A DNA stretch of 64,000 nucleotides from Cliona cf. orientalis (Eukaryota > Porifera > Demospongiae > Clionaida > Clionaidae), in assembly GCA_963930775.1 (NCBI GenBank), contig OZ005698.1:8128501-8192500 (forward strand). Reading direction: 5' to 3'. Shown here piece after piece: positions 19,642 through 33,200 of the stretch. The position numbers and the translations under genes were made by a program. Under the pieces are notes generated by a model that ran no database searches, was not told where the DNA came from, and saw only the letters and a program-made list of their open reading frames with translations. How positions within the stretch are numbered: position 1 is the stretch's first letter; every line of letters starts with the position of its first letter.

Positions 19642-22485
19642 TCAAGTTGGGCTGCTTTTAAGAGCCAGCTTAAATGACTGGAGACTTGGGGTAAGTACTA
19701 GGTCCTCCTCTAGCGAGTTCCAAGCTCTGATGCTACTGGGGACAAATGAATTATAATAATAGTTAGTTCGTGCAAAGGGACAGTGCAGAGTTTGTGCCCT
19801 GGCCAGTCTGCTTGAATGTGCCAATTGGATTTGTAGAATATCATCGGGAAAGTCACACAATCCATGAAGAATCTTGTAAACTTGCACAAGCTTCAAGTGT
19901 AGTCTCCTCTCGCTCAGCATGGGGACATTTACCAGCCTAGTTAGCTCCTCATAGCCTGCATCCCAGCGGTGAGAAACGAGTTTCAAGGCAAATTTCTGGA
20001 CTGACTCGAGCTTATTGACATCGTTCTGGGTGTATGGATCCCAGAGCTGACAAGCGTACTCCAAGTGGGGCCGAACAAGGCTCAAGTAAAGCTGCTTCAC
20101 CGTCGAGGGAGAGGAGTGGTTATAAATTTGTCTATAAATCAATCCAAGAATTTGTTTAGCTTTGTTGCAAATGCCCGAGATGTGTTCAGACCACGTCAAG
20201 TGTTTATGGAGAAGAACACCCAGGTACTTGAAGGATTCCACCTCTCCAAGAGTTGTTCCTCCGAGATGTAGGACACAATCACCGAGATTTGTTCTGCACT
20301 TCTTTGAAATAATCATATACTTGCATTTGCTTGGATTCATCTGCAACAACTGTTCTTCAGACCACTTTTGCAGCTCGTTGATATCTGACTGCACCATGTG
20401 AATATCTTCCTCTGGTATCGATATCCCACGGTACAACAAAACATCGTCAGCATAGAGAACACGGTAAGAGTTTGCTGAAATGCTAACTTCGGTAATACCA
20501 TTAATGTAGATTGAAAAGAGCAAAGGTCCCAGCACCGAGCCTTGAGGAACACCTGAGGCGACTGAACATTGGCTGGAGGTTGCTCCATCCACAATAACCT
20601 GCTGCTTCCTGAGAGTTAAGTAGTCTGAGATCCACGCTAGAAGATTTGTAGGCAACTCCATATCCTGCAGTTTCCTCATCAGGGGTGCATGTGGCACACT
20701 ATCAAATGCCTTACGATAGTCAAGGAAGACAGCACAAACATCCTTACCAGACTCCATTAACTGCAGCCAGTGATGTAGCTATATTGTCAGAAGAAGAGCA
20801 GATACTGTAGACCGACCATTTCGAAAGCCCCACTGGGAGTCGGAAAGTGGATGGTGCTGTTTCAGATAACTGAAAATTAGGGCATGGATATGTTTCTCCA
20901 ACACTTTACTCAGAATGCTAAGCAAGGATATTGGTCTGTAGTTGTCAGGTGAATGAGACCTTCCCAATTTGGGAATAGGTACAACTGATGATAATTTCCA
21001 GTCCCTAGGTACTCTGCCACTACTGATGGACAAGTTGAAGAGCTGTGTGACAGAAGGGGTAATGCTTACTGCAGTATATTTGAGCATCTTAGCCGAAATC
21101 CCGTCTGGGCCACTAGATTTGGAGACATCCAAACCAGTCAAAAGCTCACATATTGTATCTTCATTGCAAAGAATCTCGTCTGGAGGGTTATCAGGGAGAT
21201 CAAAGTCACTTTCAGACCAGGCTTCCAGAGGTGCACTGCGACGATTAAAACATTTGGAGAAAAATTTATTGAGCATATCTGCCTTTTGAGCACCAGTAAG
21301 AGCCTCGTTACCACCCTCATCCATTAAAGTAGGGATTGAGGATTGTTGTTTGCTGAGGTACTTTACTGCCCTCCAGAATTCCTTGGGTTCCTTTGGATTG
21401 ATTTTCTGAAAATATGACTTCTTGGCTTCTCGCAGGTCACAAGTGACTTTATTTCTCATCAGTTTATACCTGGATAGATTTCCTGATACTTTTCCTCGCT
21501 TATATAGGAGATTTCTACGCTTAATCGAATTAACTAGACCTTTTGATAGCCAAGGAAGATTTTTACGTTTGGGTAGTATCTTTGTAGGGATGCATTCACG
21601 CATAATTGTGAGGAACTGTTCGCACCATTTTGTCCACGATTCATTCACATCATTTGACAGTAGAGAAGACCAGTCAAAACCATCAATTAATGACATTGCT
21701 CTATCCCAGTCGGCTTGATTGTAACACCAGATAACACGGCCCTTAGAGTTATTTGCACAGTTGTGTCGAGAAGTCTGTTTCCACTTGCACTGCATGTGAA
21801 TGCCCTTGTGATCAGAGTTTGCTAAAGGAGGAATCACATCACAAAAATTAGTCAATACATTGTTTGATACAAAAATTAGATCAATAAGACTAACAGAGCC
21901 GTTGTGATGCATGTGTGTCGGCTCACTAACAATTTGTTGAATAGAGTATAAATGTGACAAAGATCTTAGTTTAGAAAATAAAGAGCTATTATAGCAACTA
22001 TGACTAATAAAATTAACATTAAAATCGCCTAATAAAATGTAGTTAGAATACTGATGAACATTAAGCAACTCAATGTAATTACAAAGAGAATCTAAGATAA
22101 GGGGGGAAGAACTTGGGGGTCTATAGAAAAGAGAAATACATACTTTACAGAAACCATTAGAAATAACAATAGAAAGCAATTCCAGACCATCACACTTAGG
22201 TAGCACAGAACAATGAAGATCAGTGGAGACATAAAACAAAACACCACCTCCATTACGATTTCTATCTAATCGTACTAGGAGGTAACCTGGTATGGATAAT
22301 TCAACATCTGTTATTTCAGAGTTTAACCATGATTCTGTGACACAAATGACAGAAGGGGAATACGCTTTAGCTAATAACTGTAATTCACAAAACTTAGGAA
22401 ATAAACTTCTTGCATTGAAATATAAAATATTTAGACTACCATTTGGTGAAGAGCCTGAGCTCCTCAGGGTACTCCCTCTGGCAAG
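19642..22485 (-). pseudogene. LINE ORF2: APE endonuclease and reverse transcriptase, one internal TAG
   Basis: Endonuclease motifs appear in order: LYFNARSLFPK, ICVTESWL, LLGDFNVNF and SDHKG. The reverse transcriptase follows with RDWKLSSVVPIPK, NYRPISLL, FLDYRKAFDSVPH, GVPQGSVLGPLLF and the catalytic YADD. A single TAG at 20776-20778 interrupts the frame between QWGFRNGRST and the FLDYRKAFD motif; downstream sequence stays in frame. No ATG exists in the first 80 codons, including the essential endonuclease N-terminus; the frame is continuous with the end of ORF1 across one TGA. Confidence 0.85.
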
Positions 22486-23410
22486 TCAATCTTGGGAGGG
22501 AACGGGATTGGACGTATTGTTATCATTTGGGGGCGAGATGTCATCTTCGGAGCCTGTGGCATTTGAAATGGAATCTGAGACAACTTGCTCTTGGCCGTGT
22601 GATTGAGAGAGATCCGGGGTAGAGTTACTTGGAACGTCAGGCTGATCCCCCTGTGTTAAACCTTCGTTAAAACAAAATACCGGCTCAAGAGACCAGTTAG
22701 TCTGCATCTTCACAGCTGACCACTTCTCGTCCAGCTTTTCGAGGAGTTCTTCTCTCCCATTCAGGATAAACCACCATTTGGATACACGTGTAGAGTTCCC
22801 CCGGCCTGATCTGACTGTCTTGTATTTGCGTTTCACAGATACCTCATCTTGCTTGGTAATGCCTTTGATAGCATTCTTAACTGCACTGACAGATGTTGTT
22901 GGCCAGGTGCCCCATATCTTCCTTTTACCCTCAATCTTAATCTTGACACTGCTGCTTGAGCTAGCTTGATGATTGCCATTCGCTTCAGGCGGCCTCTTCG
23001 AATTGCGGGCTTTAGATCGATTTCCACGCCGCACTACATTGCCCGTTGGTTCGCGAGCTATCTTCCACATTCAAATTCGTTGTTTGCACAGACTCGTTTG
23101 CCGCTTTCCGAGATTCAATTGTTGCGCGAAGCTCAACTACTTCTGCAGTGAGACTAGCAATGGTACCTCTCATTTCCTCAATAATGGCTGCTTGCTTTAG
23201 CTGGGTGCAAAGGCAGCAGTAGTAGGGAGAGGGAGATGTTTCAAGGAGCTTGTAGTGGGCAGTTGATACGCCAGCACAGTAGCGATGAATCCATTTATTT
23301 CCGCAGGTTTCGCCTTCGCACATAAGCGCTTCATCCTTACCCTCGACGATGGGTTTACAGCAGAGCACGCAAGTCTCGTTCTTATTCTTTCTGCCGCTTC
23401 GGTTCGCCAT
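22486..23410 (-). pseudogene. LINE ORF1: PHD-type zinc finger and nucleic-acid-binding domain, frameshifted
   Basis: The first part (23410 to 23012) starts MANRSGRKNK and has the PHD-like series CVLCCK...CEGETCGNKWIHRYC...YYCCLC, then a heptad-like ASLTAEVVELRATIE segment. The second part, in another frame (from about 23070), holds KIWGTWPTTSVSAVKNAI and SKWWFILNGREE...VKMQTNWSLEP, which matches ORF1 proteins of CR1/L2-type elements. The two frames overlap by about 60 nt; a 1-nt shift is needed. ORF1 ends with TGA at 22486-22488. Confidence 0.75.
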
Positions 23411-23458
23411 TTCTCTTCACTTCTGGGTTAGGGAGGCTTTCTGAAATCTTTGCTGAAA

Positions 23459-23745
23459 TCTTTGATTCTGCATCTATCGGCACATTTAGACAGTACTCTG
23501 CAGTCACTGGAGGGGGGTGCAATTTCCACTGCTAATAGTGCACTGACGATCTCTGGAGCTTCCTTTTCTGACAACACTGCTCGCTCAGGAGGTGATGCTA
23601 TCCATGCTTGCAGCAGTGAAGTCACTGTCGAATCGTCAGATGGCCTATCAAGTGGTAATATGGCCGGCCAGTGCCTCCTATTAGCAAGTACAATTAAGTG
23701 GTGGCAAATTTCCTGGGACAAGTACAAGTGGAGGCGTGACTAATG
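23459..23745 (+). pseudogene. Beta-helix (Pmp-like) fragment, copy 2, right part
   Basis: Continues copy 2 after the LINE: SASIGTFRQYSAVTGG, then NSALTISGASFSDNTA, GGDAIHACSSEVTVESS and NMAGQCLL. An extra G in GGAGGGGGGTGC breaks the frame relative to copy 3. Confidence 0.6.
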
Positions 23746-24814
23746 GTGGGGTATCACAATAATTATTATTATTATTATATAATCAATTTGCCACTGATCT
23801 CATTAAATTTTGTGATGTTGGTTACCCTGATGATGTATTAAACCAAACTGATAATAATAATTATACCTATTATTATTATGCATTGTCTTAATGCTATACT
23901 TTATTTTTGTAATTATTTTGGTCTGATCAAATAAAGTGGGGCCCTACAATAATAATAATTTTGTAAAGTACAGTCAGGTATACAAAGTTTGATGTGACGT
24001 GAACTTGTAGCTAAAAGTATACATGTATACAACTGGCCAAAGAATATTATTGTTATTGTGAAGGGCTGATCATGCATGCAAGAATCGATCGTTCACAAGT
24101 CGTCTAACAGAAATTTTAAATTCAATAATAACTATCTATATAGACTATAAATAATTATTATGGACATCAGCATAATAATGATCGAAATCTTTTAAGCAAG
24201 TACAAAGATGCTGTCAAAATTACTAATTATATATAACATGGCTACCGCGGCCGTATAGGCAGATATTTAAATTAAAGTTATATGAAATGATTACCACATC
24301 CCTATAATAGTAGCTTCATTGTATTATGGTAAAGGGTCACTGTGTATGTAAGTAGCATACCAATGTTATGTAATCGTCAAATGCTATAAAGTGGCATAAC
24401 TTGAAAATGAAAACAGATGACAAACTTTAAAATATTCATGGAACCATTTTCCATTCAATTGTAGCTATCTGTACCAAATTTCACGATTCGATACCTTAAT
24501 TTATTGTTTCAGAAAAGTAAATTGCTACTATAGCTACATGTCGTAGTATTACAATCCATGCACCAGTAATGCATACTAAGTCTTATCGTTATTATGGTAC
24601 ACTGTGTAATTATTATGTACGCATTAAAATTTGTGGTAGTTAGCTATGCATGTATTAAATTTTGTGGGTAGTTATATCCCATCCCTGTATCATCAATCAA
24701 TACTATCGATATAAAAATTAGCTATAATGAGGAAACGAATACACAATGTCAGTACATGTACACACTGCTGACAGGGCTATTACGTGTATTCTATGATGCA
24801 GTTTCATCATAATA
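23746..24814. other. AT-rich spacer and 3' flank of paralog 3
   Basis: Homologous to the other inter-unit spacers (ATT/AAT repeats, ATATCCCATCCCTGTATCATC). I see no gene. It should contain the 3' UTR of paralog 3. Confidence 0.45.
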
Positions 24815-27800
24815 TTATGAATGTTGTTGTGGAGCAGTATCACTTTCTTGATGTTTAGGAGTACCAGATAGTTCAGACCCATGCTCCAGGATATCCCTGA
24901 AAGTCTGTAAGCTTGTGATAGGATCATGTTGCCGGCTAGTTGACTGGAGAGGGGCTGGCACAAGATGACTTCTTGCAGTTGGCTGTGGAATAAAACAGTA
25001 GTAATGGCACCATAACAATAGCCGAGTATAACACTAGCTATACCTCATAGCCATACTGCTCCAATAGCTGACACACTGCTGTGTGAGACTCACTGCTAGC
25101 AATATCATATGCCGTCAATCCATTCTATAAGCAAAACTTACTGTCAGAGTGATTGTATAAGAATACGTAAACATCATAATTATTTACCCCCCCCCCTCCA
25201 AGCCTGGGCCCATGTGTGAGTCTTCATGCCGATATTCACGTGGTGCTTCCAACAAGGGGACACTAACGTGCATGTTGGGTTACCAAGAAACTAAAGACAC
25301 ACATGGCTACATAATTGTATACCTGGTCCTGGGCATCAATTTGAGCCCCAGCTCTGACCAGCTCTGCCACTATCGATGAGTGACCTTTCCCGGCAGCAAC
25401 CATTAGTCCTGTTCTCCCTTCCTGTATATTGTATTAATACCATGAATGATGTACACGTAGCTACATGTATAATAATTGCTAAGGCAAAACCAACTTTATT
25501 CTTGAGTTCAATGTTTGCATTGGATTGGATTAGTAACTTAATGATATCTGTGTTGCCCATGTCACAAGCAGCTTGAAGAGATGAGTAGCCTTGCTATGGA
25601 GGAATACAAGAACACGGTAGCGGTAGTGTAAGCAAATTTGGAAATAAAGGGATTATTATACCTTAGTCTGATAATTAACCCTTGCCCCATGTTCAACTAG
25701 GAATCTTGCCACCTCAATGTGATTTCTACCAGAAGCAGTAATCAGTGGAGTACCAGCATACTCACCCTGTGGTGAACATGATAATAGTGAAGATGTGAAT
25801 AACACTGAGTACACTACACAATTCAAAACTGAGACTAGTGCTATTGTATAGTGCATTACTCACATCAGCTGGCTGGTCAATGGCTGCATGATGATGAACC
25901 AGCAGCTGGACCATCTCAATATTGCCTTTCAAACAGGAGACATATAGAGGGGAATGTACTCCCTGTAGAGAGAGAGAACAGTGGAGTGTCACATGATCTC
26001 CAAGAATGACACATGCTAGCTTGAGATGTGCTGCTCCACTCAGGGGCGGAACAAGTATATAGGGGCTTAGGTATAGTAAGAAATTCGTGTGTGTAAGTGT
26101 GCAGCGAAAATGTTGGAATGGCCATGCCCACTATTGGAGTTAAATAGACACACAATACAGCTATAAATATAAATAACTTTTTGTTGTTAGTCTACAGGAT
26201 GATCCACTGACTTTGCGAAATTATTAGTGCCTGATGACCTCTTACCACATTCATTATAAATGAGTGGTGCAGATGCGCTGAGAAGTGGTTTGTTTGGGGG
26301 GGGGGGGGGGGTTGATAGCCCCATCAGCCCCACCGTTTTTGCTCTCTGCCACTGCATATATACATTACACTGTGCTGTACCTTGTTGATGTCCGCCCCAT
26401 GGGCCAGGAGCAGCTCCACTAGCCTCGGGTGGTTGTACTGGGCAGCAAAGTACACTGGTGTTACCCCTGTCTGCATCAGAAATATATCCAGGGTAAGGCA
26501 AATCCAACAAACCCCTCCCACTGCATGTACTACAGTGACACCCCTGTACAAGGACACACACTGAAATAAGGATACCTCAGCTCTTTATTCAGACACTGTC
26601 TACATGGGCTCCAAACTAGATAGAGCGGTGTACAAAATTATCCCCTAAAATGGGGGCACCACACTAATCAGGACATTTTATCCACAATAGGGAGATGCCA
26701 CTATAATACACAAAGTAAAATAGAGTCATCGTGCTCTAAATAATATTATTGAGCCAACTGCATGCATCAATGACCCACACACTATGATGGCCATGTACAT
26801 AATTATACCCACCTTGCTCTAAACTGAGCGCACCATTCTACCATGTTGACCATGGACATATGATGGTCTCACCTTACTAAGGTAGTTCACATCAGCCCCG
26901 TGGTCGATGAGTAGAGCTGCTGGATCGTAATAACCTTCCTGACAGGCAGCAAACAGGGCTGTATCTCCATATTCATCCTGCATGAGTTGAGATAATACAA
27001 CACAAACAAGCAAGTTGTACATGGAAATCTGAAGGCTCACCAACTACAACTCCACCCACTCACAACATGTGGAGCACACACATGTACACTTTAGACATAA
27101 TAATAAGCAACAACAAAATCTAATTATGGAATTGCCACAAATCTATCTATCAAGCTATTGCCAGTTTTCCAGGCAACCATGCTGTTCCTGCTGAAGCTGT
27201 AAATGTGTGACCAAAGATGACATCATAGGCATCCTACTGTCAATGACTAGCAATGACTATAGCAAGTATAAGCATCAATATCTATTGTGTACATAGTATT
27301 ACTGTGTCTCACATCACTAGGCAGATCCACTGCAGCACGGTGACGCAAAAGTAGTAGAGCTATTTCAGTTTGTCCTCCAAAGCTTGCTTTCCAAAGAACT
27401 GACTGTCTGTACTGTAGCATGTGAAGTAGAGAGTTTTAGAGTGAGACACTAGTGGACAGTGATTGAAAGTGAGCAGTGGGGAGAGCTAGGGAGCTGAACA
27501 ACGACCACTCACTCACTATGACATAAACTAGCTAGTGCTGGCAAAAGTTGTCCTCACAGGAAAATCCAAAACACAGTACGTACGTAACAGTTATTGATCA
27601 ACTCCCAAGGCTTGTATGCAGTATGGAAGCACAAATCCAGAGGGCAAAATCCGAGGATTAGTGCTTCCATACTGCATACAAAGGATCAATAGTGGTTTTC
27701 TGGCCCACTGTTTCGATGGATACATCTAAGAACTATATAATTATTTGCCCTGGCCTGTACATATACAGTACCTTGTATACCACATAGCAACGGGCTAGAA

Positions 27801-30181
27801 AAAATTCACCAGTTATCGATGGAAGTCCATGACTAGGACAGAGAGAGAGAGAATTTTATTAGCGTCAAAGGGAGGAACCACGACATATGCATCTCTGCTA
27901 TGAACAGCACATGTTGCATGTTTGTTACTCATACCTTGTACATCCCACTGGTTCACCATAATACCATGCCTTATCATTGGCCACATTATGCATACTTGTG
28001 TTACAGGGATCAATGCTCTCACCTTATTTCTGTAGTTCACATCTGCCCCATTCTTCACTAAAATCTCAGCAACGTGGAGATGACCTTGGTCCACTGCCGT
28101 CACCAAAGCTGTGTCTCCAAAGTCATCCTGTATAATTAGAATACTGGGCAGGTGTACATGTGCATAGTATTTCCCAAATCATTAATTTTTATTAAGCAAT
28201 ATTGGACAGGTGCTATCATAGACTAATAATTATTGTGACGATGTAAATAATCGCCCTTTCCATAAGTTTAATTGCTATGAGACAATATTATTTTCAACCA
28301 TGCTGTTGCTAATCTGTGACCAAAGAGGTTTCCTACTGTCAGTGATTATAGCTAGTAATAACTATAGCAAGTACAAGCATCAATGTCTACTGTGTACATA
28401 GTGTTACTACTGTGTCTCACATCATTTGGCAGATCCACTGCAGCATGGTGATGCAGGAGCAGAAGAACTATTTCAGTACGTCCTTTAAAACTTGCTGTCC
28501 AAAGAATAGATTGCCCTTTCTGTAGCATGTGAAGGAGAGAGTTTACACTAGTGGACAGTGATTGAATGTGAGCAGTGGGGAGAGCTAGGGAGCTGAATAA
28601 CGACCACTCCCTCACTATGACATAAACTAGCTATTGCTGGCAAAAGTTGTCCTCACAGGAGGAAACCCAAAATACAGTAAAGCAATCGGTTTGTATGTCT
28701 GTTGTTGTCGTTGTCGTCGTCGGCACGAAAATCGCCAGATCTCGAGTTCTAGGCGTCTGTGCGTGCTATAAGCACAACCAATCGGTAGATATCGGTGAAA
28801 AAATGGTTTGTACGCGCTTCGAATTTCTCGAAAAAGCTTACTAGTTCTACAAATCGTGCATTTTCTGTTCAGCATGCCTGTGGTTTATCGACCACACCCA
28901 CTCTTTTAGTATGCGGATGCGACTGCGCATGCTCAAGCACTGTGTTGTAAAGGGTCGTCACGTCATGAAACCGCTACATGTGTGCCTCATAGTATTGCAA
29001 TACTACGCTAGAGTGGCTACAGGGCGCGCGGGGTATGTGCTCTATATAGAGCTCTAGTTACGTCCAGAGTCCCAATTAACAAATCGATTCGGCCTCGCGA
29101 TGAGGTAATTATGATGAATAATGATGAAACCTATGATGAAATTATGATGTAATTGCTGTGAAACTGTTTCAAAATGTTTAGCGCTCATGAAAGGTTGTTG
29201 GGACCCAGAATTCGAACCTAGCGTAGAAGAGATCGTGGACTATCCGATGATATCCTTTTGGCGTTTCTCTCAGTTCGCTTTCTCTAGCGAGCTCGCTTTC
29301 AGGGCAGGGGATTTCCCTATTCAGTCGAGCACATGGCAGGTGAAGGTCAACCGGCTCAAGCCGCGCGCCCCAATATTGTACGCGTAGCTATACGGAGCAT
29401 GCGCAGTTTGTCGATGTGTCCTAGTTCGAATTTATGGCGGCGTATTCGTGAGGGACTCTGGACGTAGTCTCTAAGTTGTTCATTACATCCCCAGTATAAA
29501 TTTACTTTTTTGCGGTTATTAGGTAATTATGTTGTAATTATGATGTAACCTATGTCGTCATAGCGCTAAAATTCAGAGCCTTTACAGAACACTTCTGAGA
29601 CCTGAAAATCCACAGAATCATATATTAACTTACATACATATCCAGCGAATACATTAAAAGCTGAGTGCTACTTTCTCCGACAAGTAATGCCAGCCGAACT
29701 TCACGCGTTCTCTTGGCTGACGTAATCCTGTGGATAAATAAAGCTAGCCTTGCGCTATTTATAGCACGCGTCATGCCACGACCGATTCGAAGTTCGGAAG
29801 CTGTACTGTGCTGTCGAGTTCATCTCCTTTGATTGAAGCATCGAAATTCGAAGTCGAAAGTTGATCTTAGACTCCATCTCTGCGATTGAGGCCCCGGCAT
29901 CGATGTGTGTATTGACGACCTTTACCACATGCACCATTAGAACTATGCAGCCACTGGGGATGTGGTCAAGGGTTCATATTATATAAAATTCACCAGGTAT
30001 CAATGGAAATCTATGACTAGGACACAGAAAATTTTATTAGCGTCAAAGGGAAGAACCACGACATATACATGTCTGCTATGAACAGCACAATGTCATGCTG
30101 CATGTTTGTTACTCCTATACTACCTTGTACATCCCACTGGTTCCAAGGGTGTAGATAGGTGGGGGCTTGGGGGCGCTTTAG

Positions 30182-30219
<38 letters not shown>

Positions 30220-33200
30220 ACTTTTTGAGCAATAATTTATGTACTGTATATGGGATTATTAAAGTTAGATGAAATTCTAGTTGTATTCACTGTAATCATA
30301 GTTAAATAGCCAACAAATTTGGGAAATTAATTGCTGGAAATAACTGATTTTAAAGGTTCTGGACACAATAGGATCAAAAATTTTCGCACGCTTCGCGCGC
30401 AGTTGTCATAAAGCCCCCCCACTTTAAAAATTGTGTCTACGCCCTTGGGTTCACCATAATACCATGCAGTGTTCTCCCCAGAAAAGTTTGAAGGGATATT
30501 GGCATGCATTAGCATGACATAGCTTGCATGCCCACTGTGGAAGTGGATAGGGATGGGGGTGTACATACATTCGGTAGAAATGTATTATTTTACAAATTTT
30601 TTCACACTGCAATACAAAAAAGAAAAAAATAGTTCTGAAACAAAAAGAATTTAAACAGTAACATCCACTCTGCGATTCCTCCCGCCCAGATATCACTAGC
30701 TTGTTCGTATGGAAATTCACTTGGTGGGGGGCCCTCAACAGTTATAGTCATTAGATCATTCAAGATTCTACTTGAGAGACGGTTGCGTAGATCAGTTTTG
30801 ATACGAGATAGTACAGAAAAGCCTCTCTCACAATCGACTGTGGACATTGGCAAAACAAGACCAATTGCTGATAACTTAGTAAGGTTTGGGAACATTGCTT
30901 GGATTCTGTTGTACTCAAAATGTGGGTCATGAGCTCACGTGGTGGCAGCTGCTTAAGTTGACTGTTAGCTGCAATAACACTATTAAAGACCTTTAATTCA
31001 GATTTAGCTTCTTCACCATTACTTACACTGTGAGGACCATAGTGGTCAAATGAGCACTTGTAGCTCACTTTGGCTATGACTTCCATGTGACTCCAACTCT
31101 TCTGGACTTTTTACTGGCATCAAAGAGTGAGAAAGCTTCCACTGTGATTCATAGGTGGAAAGCTTCAAGAGGAATGTGTATGACAAATATCTGAAAACAC
31201 TGCCTGATCACATCACCTATCGTTTTCCCGATGTGGATCTCCTGGAAGCTTTCTCACTCATTGATGCCAGCAACATTCCAGAAGAGTTGGAGTCACATGG
31301 AAGTCATAGCCAAAGCGCGCGCTAATATGAATAGTATAGCAAAGAAGAAGGCGTATCGGCCGACATGCCTTCTAAATGGAAGCGTATCGGCCTGATACGC
31401 CTTAGTATGTATGCCTGAGGAGAACACTGCCATGCCTTATCATTGGCCACATTATGCATATTTGTGTTACAGGGATCAATGCTCTCACCTTATTTCTGTA
31501 GTTCACATCTGCCCCATTCTCCACTAAAATCTCAGCTATATGGAGATGACCTTTATTCACTGCCGTCACCAAAGCTGTTTCTCCAAAGTTATCCTATACA
31601 AGACAATGAAAAATAGAAATAGAGTAGCTAATTCTACCACACATAATGGCTTGATTACTTTAATGTATCTCACCTCTGTTGCCATGTCAATATCAGCATG
31701 ATACTTGAGAAACAATTCAACCAGGTCTTGTCTCCCATCATAACTGACGTGCCAGAGGGGATGCTCGCCATGCTAATATACAGAACAAGACATCAGATCA
31801 TGTCAACACAGATACTTGTCTATGTCTAATATGCAGCGGCACCTACTTCATCATAGATATTAGGGTCCACCGCCTGGACTAGTAGAGACGAAAAATCTCT
31901 GATATCTGCAGTGCCATCATAACAAAGCTCCAAAAATCTCTTCTCTTTAGCAGCCTATGAATATAGATAATGGAGATAGCCACATAGTGTTTACTATCAA
32001 CTCTGCTATGTTTTTATCTAATGCTAATACAGCACCTTTCAATGATCTAAAGTACTCTCAAAATTTCTCGTTTTATTAACAGAATATAATAATATTGTAC
32101 TTACTATTTGTTCCTTGTCATAGATGATGACATCATCAATAGAGACGAGGACTATCCCATGGCTTCGAAAGAACTTTGACCTTGGAAGGATGACGTCAGC
32201 GATGTGCTGTGGCACTATCCATGCTATCTCCAGGCTACCCTCTACTATCCTATCAATGACTGCCGTCAGAGAGGGAATCTCGTACTCCTCAGCAAAAGAC
32301 TGCCACAGCTTCACAACGTAGTCTAATGAAATCTGTGAAATCTTTCGCTCAAGTTGAAGCACCACCTTTATCTTCTTGTATTGCTTTGTGGTGAGCTTTG
32401 GAGAGGGTTGATCACATTCCTCATCAGAATCATCGGCAGATAAATTCTGGTACTCGATATAATCGATGAGCTTCGTTGTGAGGTAGAATCCAGAGAGACG
32501 GGCCTTGTACGCTTTCATAAGGCTCCTCACTTCTTGGTCATTTGGTAGAAAGTGGTTGATCAGTCGCTCCAAAGGGCTGTAATGATGATAATCCCACAGA
32601 TGTTTGAGGGTGATAGCGGTAAATAATTTCTTCACATTGGACGTCTCAGGAAAATCGCACTCGAAGAAGGTGATTAGAAAGTCCCTCACATTGCTAATAT
32701 CATTCTGAGACTGGAGAGCCAACTGAACTTTCAGTACAAGAGAGGAAAAAAGTGCTTTTATCTCTTCCACATTAGAACGAATCATTTCTACACCTGCATA
32801 GTAGTAACATCTGATTCACTTCATATACTGAATACATTAATTGATACAGTTACTGTACAGTATATACAGCTTCTAAAATTCAGCACAAATAAAAATGCTC
32901 AAACCTTGTAGAACAACCATAGAAACAGGCATAAAAAATTAGGGGTGCTATAAATTTTAGAAGAAATGCAACAATATTCTCATAATTTAAAAACTGACTT
33001 TGTTGTCTCCTCTCAGGGCTGGCTGGTGGTTGGACAACAGCAGAAAGTACTTGTAGCATCTCTGAAGGAACAAACAATAATAATTATATTAGTTATTGCT
33101 TCATATTTATTAATCTTAATCTTACTGTTGTCTTTAATAATTAGTCAGGGTGTACACTTGTATTAGCATATATATTGCTATTTGTGCATCCGTTGTCATG

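Larger units (their letters stand above)
19453..23442 (-). mobile_element. CR1/L2-like LINE, nearly full length, inserted in beta-helix copy 2
   Basis: About 4 kb on the minus strand: short 5' UTR, PHD-finger ORF1, endonuclease/reverse-transcriptase ORF2, 3' UTR, poly-A (T-run at 19450-19461 on the plus strand). GAAATCTTT flanks both ends (19444-19452 and 23443-23451), a likely target duplication. Three coding lesions suggest it is inactive: a frameshift in ORF1, a TGA between the ORFs and a TAG in ORF2. Confidence 0.85.

Noticed and set aside
30017..30232. Poly-Gly open frame on the minus strand
   Set aside because: It comes from the C-tract of a hAT MITE.
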